Below are positions 59,144-64,000 of a stretch of 64,000 bases of DNA, piece by piece (position 1 is the first letter of the stretch; each line of letters begins with the position of its first letter). A model generated the notes under the pieces. It made no database searches and was not told where the DNA came from. It worked only from the letters and a program-made list of their open reading frames with translations. The stretch is from Coptis chinensis. Lineage: Eukaryota > Streptophyta > Magnoliopsida > Ranunculales > Ranunculaceae. The translations under genes were made by a program, and so were the position numbers. Location of the stretch: assembly GCA_015680905.1 (NCBI GenBank), contig CM027384.1:65107001-65171000 (forward strand), given 5' to 3'.

Positions 59144-59171
59144 GCGTGCAAAGCACGTGCATCTTTGCTAG
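59144..59171 (+). repeat. Helitron 3' terminus: hairpin plus CTAG
   Basis: GCGTGC-AAA-GCACGT stem-loop, nine bases, CTAG, then host T. Confidence 0.65.
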
Positions 59172-59597
59172 TGGAAATAATGCGTGCCTTTGATGGTGAA
59201 TTGAGTTCACATAACTATATTGAACGAATGCATTACATGATTGATTACTATTATGAGTTGCTACTTAAATGAATTGTAATATTTATGAAGGCTTGAGATA
59301 TTCCATATGGTGTAGTGCAATATATGATTGGCACGTGAAATAATAAGTTTTGAGATTTGAAATAGAGATGCTTGGATATCGTGCAATGAATAGTATTGGC
59401 ACGTGATAATGTTGATTTTATTATAACGAGAAACGTTGAGCTTCAGTACAATTAAGTATACTGGCATGAGATAGAACAAGAATTATTATGAGACATGAAT
59501 GTATGACACCTGAATAAATTATGTAACGAAAATCCTAGAACCTAACTACCATAACTCATGTGATTTGGCCCTTATGATGGGCGTATGTGATATGATT

Positions 59598-59700
59598 AAC
59601 CCTTCTGGCGTTTCAGTGAATCTTAATGGCCCTTCTGGCGTAAGTAATTTGATTGGCCCTTCTGGCGTTTCAGTGAATCTGAATGGCCCTTCTGGCGTAG
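59598..59700 (+). repeat. CCCTTCTGGCGT repeats in solo LTR
   Basis: Four copies, in two pairs of a ~57-bp unit that also includes TTTCAGTGAATCT(T/G)AATGG. Confidence 0.85.
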
Positions 59701-60281
59701 CCGAATAGTGGCTTGATTATTCCATTTGCAAAATTAGAATAAGACGCGCGATATTTTATGCCGAATAGTGTCAGTACTCACATAATAGCATTCGTGTGGG
59801 GGTGGGGGTTACCTGGTATGCGATATCCCGCTTAGGGTAACTACGCACGGAGTGGTTTATTATGTGAGGGGAGACATGTGGATGTATATGTTCAGCGTTG
59901 GGTAGCGATTGTGGTAGCCAGGAAAACTAGGTAAAACATTGAGACGACGTGATTCTAGAGACACTTGAAGAAACTCTAAACAATAATTGTGACGATATAT
60001 CGAAGCGTACGTTAAATCGATAATAAATGATTTATAGTGGTTGTGAAATTGGTCTTTGAGATGGTTCTTGTTGGTTCAAATGAGATATTTGGAATTTGGT
60101 ATATGATATGCTTGTTCTATTGTAACTTAGGTTGCATTCACAAGGTTTTACAGAAGGGTGGGTTGAATTGATTAGTTATGCAGGTGTGACCCACTCTGTA
60201 ATTTTGCCTATACCAGAATAAGTAAGGAGTAAGTTTATGTTTATTATTTGATTATTAGATATAGTTGATATAGTACAGTTT

Positions 60282-60441
60282 GAAGCTAAGGCACTTCGAT
60301 GGAGGAACTAAATGCCTTACTATTAATGAATTAGAAGCTAAGACGCCTCAGTGGAGGAACTACCTGTCATAATTAGTATATATAAGAATGTTGTATTAGT
60401 CGTTGGAAGTTAAGGCGCCTCGGGGGAGGAACTAACTGCCT
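60282..60441 (+). repeat. three imperfect repeats in solo LTR
   Basis: GAAG(C/T)TAAGGCGCCTC..GGAGGAACTA occurs from 60282, 60333 and 60405. Confidence 0.8.
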
Positions 60442-61239
60442 TATGGGTTGTGTATATATATGTATAAGTATAATTTGTATTTTTGGGCTACTCACACCAG
60501 CATTGTTTATAATGCTGACCCGATTTGCATGTTTGCTTATCGGGTGTGTTCATTAAATGAACATAGTTGATAAGTCTTGACAGGTTTAGTGTTGAAGAAG
60601 GTTAGTTGCTGCTTGTGGTTTGCGTTAGCGTCGCATTTCAGGATATGTTTTGTTTTCCCTTGAGGTGAAATATATTTTCAGTTGAGACAATGTTTTTGTA
60701 TTTTCATTTGTAATTATAATTAAAGAGTTATTGAAAGGAGATTTGTAACCTAATCATAATTGTGAATTTTTGTAATGAAGAGGACTTTTGTTTATTTGAA
60801 ATTTTTATTGGTTTTTAATTATCCATGTATTTAAACTAATTATGGGTTTTTGGGAGTTGAGAGTGCATCACACCTCGAAAATCGAAGAGTCGGGAATAAA
60901 TGTTGTTTTTCCGAATTCTATCGAAATTCGGGGTGTGACAGGGGGGGGTGGGTGGTTCATGAAATAGTTCAATCAAATACCTAAACATGCTGATACACAT
61001 AAGAAAAACTATATGGTAAGAAATATATGATTAATAATGCATTAAATTTAACGATACATGCATAGATGGGCAATCACATAAACTAATACTAACTACTTAA
61101 CTACATAATGCAATGAACAAAAATTAAACTAGGTTACTAAAAATGAAACAAGTACGAAAATTAACTAGTTATTACAAAACAAAAGAAATAAAAATCAAAT
61201 GCACCACAACTAAATAAGAAGGGATCTATCCTTGAGAAG

Positions 61240-62613
61240 TAGACGGTCCAAAATCATCATGAGGAGGAGGACGACGACGCTCATGCCTAGAGTCAGAAGA
61301 AGAAGATGAACCTCCAGACAGGGGTAAACGTCTCAAGACCTCGGCCTGAAACTCTGCCTGTGCATCCTGGTAATGTTGTTGTTATATGTCCATATTCTCC
61401 ATATAATTAAGAATGTCAACTTGGTTGTCATTTAGGCATTGGACGTTCTGCTCTAAGGTTTGGTGATGACATTGAATGGAACCCTGACGCTTCTGAATCG
61501 ATTCACAGAGGTCATGTAGGGTTCTCTGGTTATCATAAAGTGTACGCATCAAGTAATGAAAAACGTGCAAAGTCATAAGAAACACAATCCATAGCATCCT
61601 CAGTAAAACAAGCAGGATAGTCATCTTTTTCATCTTGATCTACACCATCAGCCCTCTCTTCAGGCAATGTCCAGTTCCTTTGGACATACCCATTATATGC
61701 CTTGGCATTCGAGTGAAGCTTAATATGAGTCCTAGGTGACTCGGGCACACAACCCCAAGATAACATAATCTTAGTAACTAAAACAGGTAGGGGTGCAGTA
61801 GTTAAACCGATAGCCATAAGCTCTTCATGCAGAAAATCAACGATGTAAAAACCATACCTCTTGTTTTGCAGAATCCAAAGGACGTGTAGGAATGACATGT
61901 TGATGTCATTGGGCTTTGTGGTGCCACAGATGTTCTTGCCTAGCCACTGCGTCACAGCCAGCTGGTTAATCCTTAGCGACTGTTGGCATGCACAGTGGGA
62001 ACGACTATTATAGTGGCCCTCGAGCAACATCTCCAGCATCAACTAATGGACTCCTTCAAACTGAGATTATTGTAAGGTCAAGGTGACATGTTTCGCGGCT
62101 ATCCCAGTGATAGATGCTAGCAACTTGTGTGTCACATCCATTTGAACTCCGTTCAAATTCACTAACAACCTCCCTGTTGGAGTTTTAAACTTAAACTGAT
62201 AAAATTTCAAAACCAAATTCTCATGGTAGTACTATTTGATAGAGTACCACATTCTATTCCACCCTCTAGCATGCATCTATGTACCATAGAATGGCTGGAA
62301 TTGCTCCACATTTAATGCAAATTCTGACATGATTTTTATTGGTCTAACGATCGTGTGGTTGAAATGGGAATACGAGTAGAGGAATAAGTAGGGGAGGATG
62401 AGGGAAAGGTGTGGCAGAAAAATGAAGGTGTTTGGTTTCGATGAAGGGGCGGTTCACGTTCTGGTTTAGACTAGATTGGGCGCGGGTCGCGCTCTGTGTA
62501 TATTTTTCAGATCTAATTTTGTTTGGTGAAGAAGAAGAAAGAGGGGCGGGCCGCGTGGTGAAGTGGGATGGTCGGTGGGGTGTAAATAATGTAGGTTTTG
62601 GTGAAAAAGTCAT
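61240..62613 (-). pseudogene. X ORF3a, unknown function
   Basis: An N-terminal frame (62613-62344, Pro/Ser-rich) and the main frame 62042-61533 (VTQWLGKNICGTTKPNDINM, DFLHEELMAIGL, LVTKIMLSWG, LPEERADGVDQDEKDD), then a C-terminal frame 61633-61382 with a coiled-coil-like QKRQGSIQCHHQTLEQNVQ. The main frame matches Y ORF3a. Its place, after integrase and before ORF3b, is the same in both elements. Confidence 0.55.
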
Positions 62614-63335
62614 TTTTGGCCCGAACCCAAATCTTTTCTGAAATACCTATCATGTCATGTTGCCTCGTAAAATTTAAAACTAAGATTCTCAATTCGTTAG
62701 AGGTCCGATTTTTGCGAATGAGCTATGAAAATGATCAACATAAATAATGTTATCTAAAGATCTAGAAAAATACTTAAATCTAACCATGGATGACACATGA
62801 GATGATGGAAGAACCTCACGAAATGCGTAAATGGCACAAGTTATAATGTGGGTGAATAAAATCTAGAAGACTAGATTATGTACATAAATCTATATGACAT
62901 AATTGGTAGCATAAACAAAGATAGAAAATTGAGAGAACAAGGCGGGGTGATTACCCACCCGCAAACAAAACTTTTGGAATAGGATGAAAAAATGTTGTTG
63001 TGGTGAAAATGAGGGGTCTTTTAAAGTCAGATTCCCTAGACTTTCTAATTTATCTAATTTTTATGGGTTTTAAAGTTTTTTAGTGTTTATGAAATGGATT
63101 TTTGAAAATAAAAGAACAAAGCAATTAAAAAAAATGTGTAACTCACTCCATAGAGAAACACTACTCAAAATGACGAGAAAAAGCACAAGATTGGAATACG
63201 TGAATTACATGAACGTGGACTAAGGATCCGGCACTTACAACCACACACTCTGTAAGGAGGGTCTGATTACCTTAATGGGGCACTCCCAGATATGGAATTT
63301 GGACAGGAAGTACACCAATTATAGAGGGTCAGTCC
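62614..63335 (-). other. X segment between integrase and ORF3a
   Basis: Non-coding. Collinear blocks with Y at 63017 and 63225 (see the Y segment 49346-50220). A weak PPT-like GGGTGGGTAATC lies on minus near 62953. Confidence 0.6.
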
Positions 63336-64000
63336 TTATAGACAGGGTCTTGTAGAAGGGTTTCTTCTACAGCTGGCGAACGTAACTCTTGGAAATGTTT
63401 TAAGCACCTTTTGGCCAAGGTCAAACTCTTTACGCAAAATATGTTTATCATGAATACGTTTCATGTTAGTTTTATAATCCTTCGCGAGATCGTAAGAATC
63501 ACTGCGAATTTCTTCAAACTCATTTAATTGCAATTTGTGCTTGACACTAGTGGCGTTAATGTTGAATTTACTTTTAAAGCCCACAAAGCATGGTATTCCA
63601 ACTCAACAAGCAAGTGACAAGGTTTTCCAAAAACCAAGCGGTAGGGTGACATGCCAATGGATGTCTTAAAAGCCGTTCTGTATGCCCATAAAGCATCTGT
63701 TAGGCATCTTGACCAATCTTTCCTATCAGGATTAACAGTCGTCTCTAAAATCTTTTTGATTTCTCTATTAGACACCTCGACTTGACCACTAGTTTGAGGA
63801 TGATATGGAGTATCCACCTTATGGGTAATTCCATATTTCTTGACTAAAGCTTTAACAACTCTGTTACAAAAATGTTTTCCCCCATCACTTATGATGGCCT
63901 TAGGGACGCCGAAATGTGAGAAAATATACTCCTTCATAAAAAAAAATATTACAGTCTTATGGTCGTTGCTACGACAAGCCATGGCTTCAATCCATTTAGA
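63336..64000 (-). pseudogene. X integrase, C-terminal two thirds
   Basis: Minus-strand frame 63982-63524 with the second catalytic Asp in [10 protein letters not shown] and the catalytic Glu in [34 protein letters not shown] and [14 protein letters not shown] follow. A frameshift near 63560 leads to the C-terminal frame ([27 protein letters not shown]). The zinc finger, RNase H and RT would lie beyond 64000. This copy is better preserved than that in Z. Confidence 0.85.

Overview
The window is repeat-rich nuclear DNA from a flowering plant, probably a eudicot. The evidence is Athila-, Tat- and Tekay/Del-like Ty3/gypsy elements, a Tnt1-like copia element, plant MULE, hAT-MITE and LINE remnants, a nuclear-type tRNA-Pro(AGG), and spliced pieces of plant genes. 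The species cannot be named from sequence alone. I see one intact protein-coding gene, a nine-exon SKU5-similar (SKS) multicopper-oxidase-like gene on the minus strand (14105-22758), and one intact tRNA (13193-13264). Nearly everything else is transposon.

Left part (1-10801): three retroelements that appear nested. A plus-strand Tat-like element (pol remnant plus 3' LTR 677-1776, with two tandem arrays in the LTR) interrupts the gag of a minus-strand Athila-like element (5' LTR 3993-5367, PBS, gag). That element in turn abuts the truncated integrase of an older Athila-like element (5368-10801), which carries gag, protease, RT, RNase H and integrase. The older element's own 5' LTR has shrunk to about 66 bp fused to gag.

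Middle part (10802-29882): decayed sequence, an (AT)n(TG)n microsatellite and a probable LINE 3' end, then the tRNA-Pro and the SKS gene. Intron 7 of the SKS gene holds a full copia element (14660-19954, TSD GAGCC) in antisense. A 213-bp foldback MITE with a 9-bp TSD follows. Next comes a MULE neighbourhood (about 24.1-28.2 kb) with a broken MuDR transposase and many copies of an unusual palindrome, GTATGCAC-N8-GTGCATAC, partly in a 66/132-bp tandem array. A 663-bp hAT-type MITE has a perfect 8-bp TSD.

Right part (29985-64000): a five-layer nest. A LINE fragment is interrupted at 30836 by a minus-strand Athila-like element X (3' LTR 30837-32128; its integrase runs off the right edge). X is split by what looks like a Tekay/Del-type solo LTR (35581-60940). 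The solo LTR is split by a candidate giant non-autonomous Helitron (37300-59171, A|T insertion, 3' hairpin plus CTAG). The Helitron holds fragments of at least eight unrelated host genes: PHT4/ANTR transporter, mTERF, ent-copalyl diphosphate synthase, a CYP76-like P450, ribosomal protein eS12, NFD6, calmodulin and a VIT-like iron transporter. The VIT piece is itself split by a 12.4-kb LTR element Y (43013-55422, perfect TSD CTGGA). Y carries gag, protease and 3' ORFs but has lost RT, RNase H and integrase, so it is non-autonomous. The gene-fragment Helitron and its nest are the most interesting content of the window.
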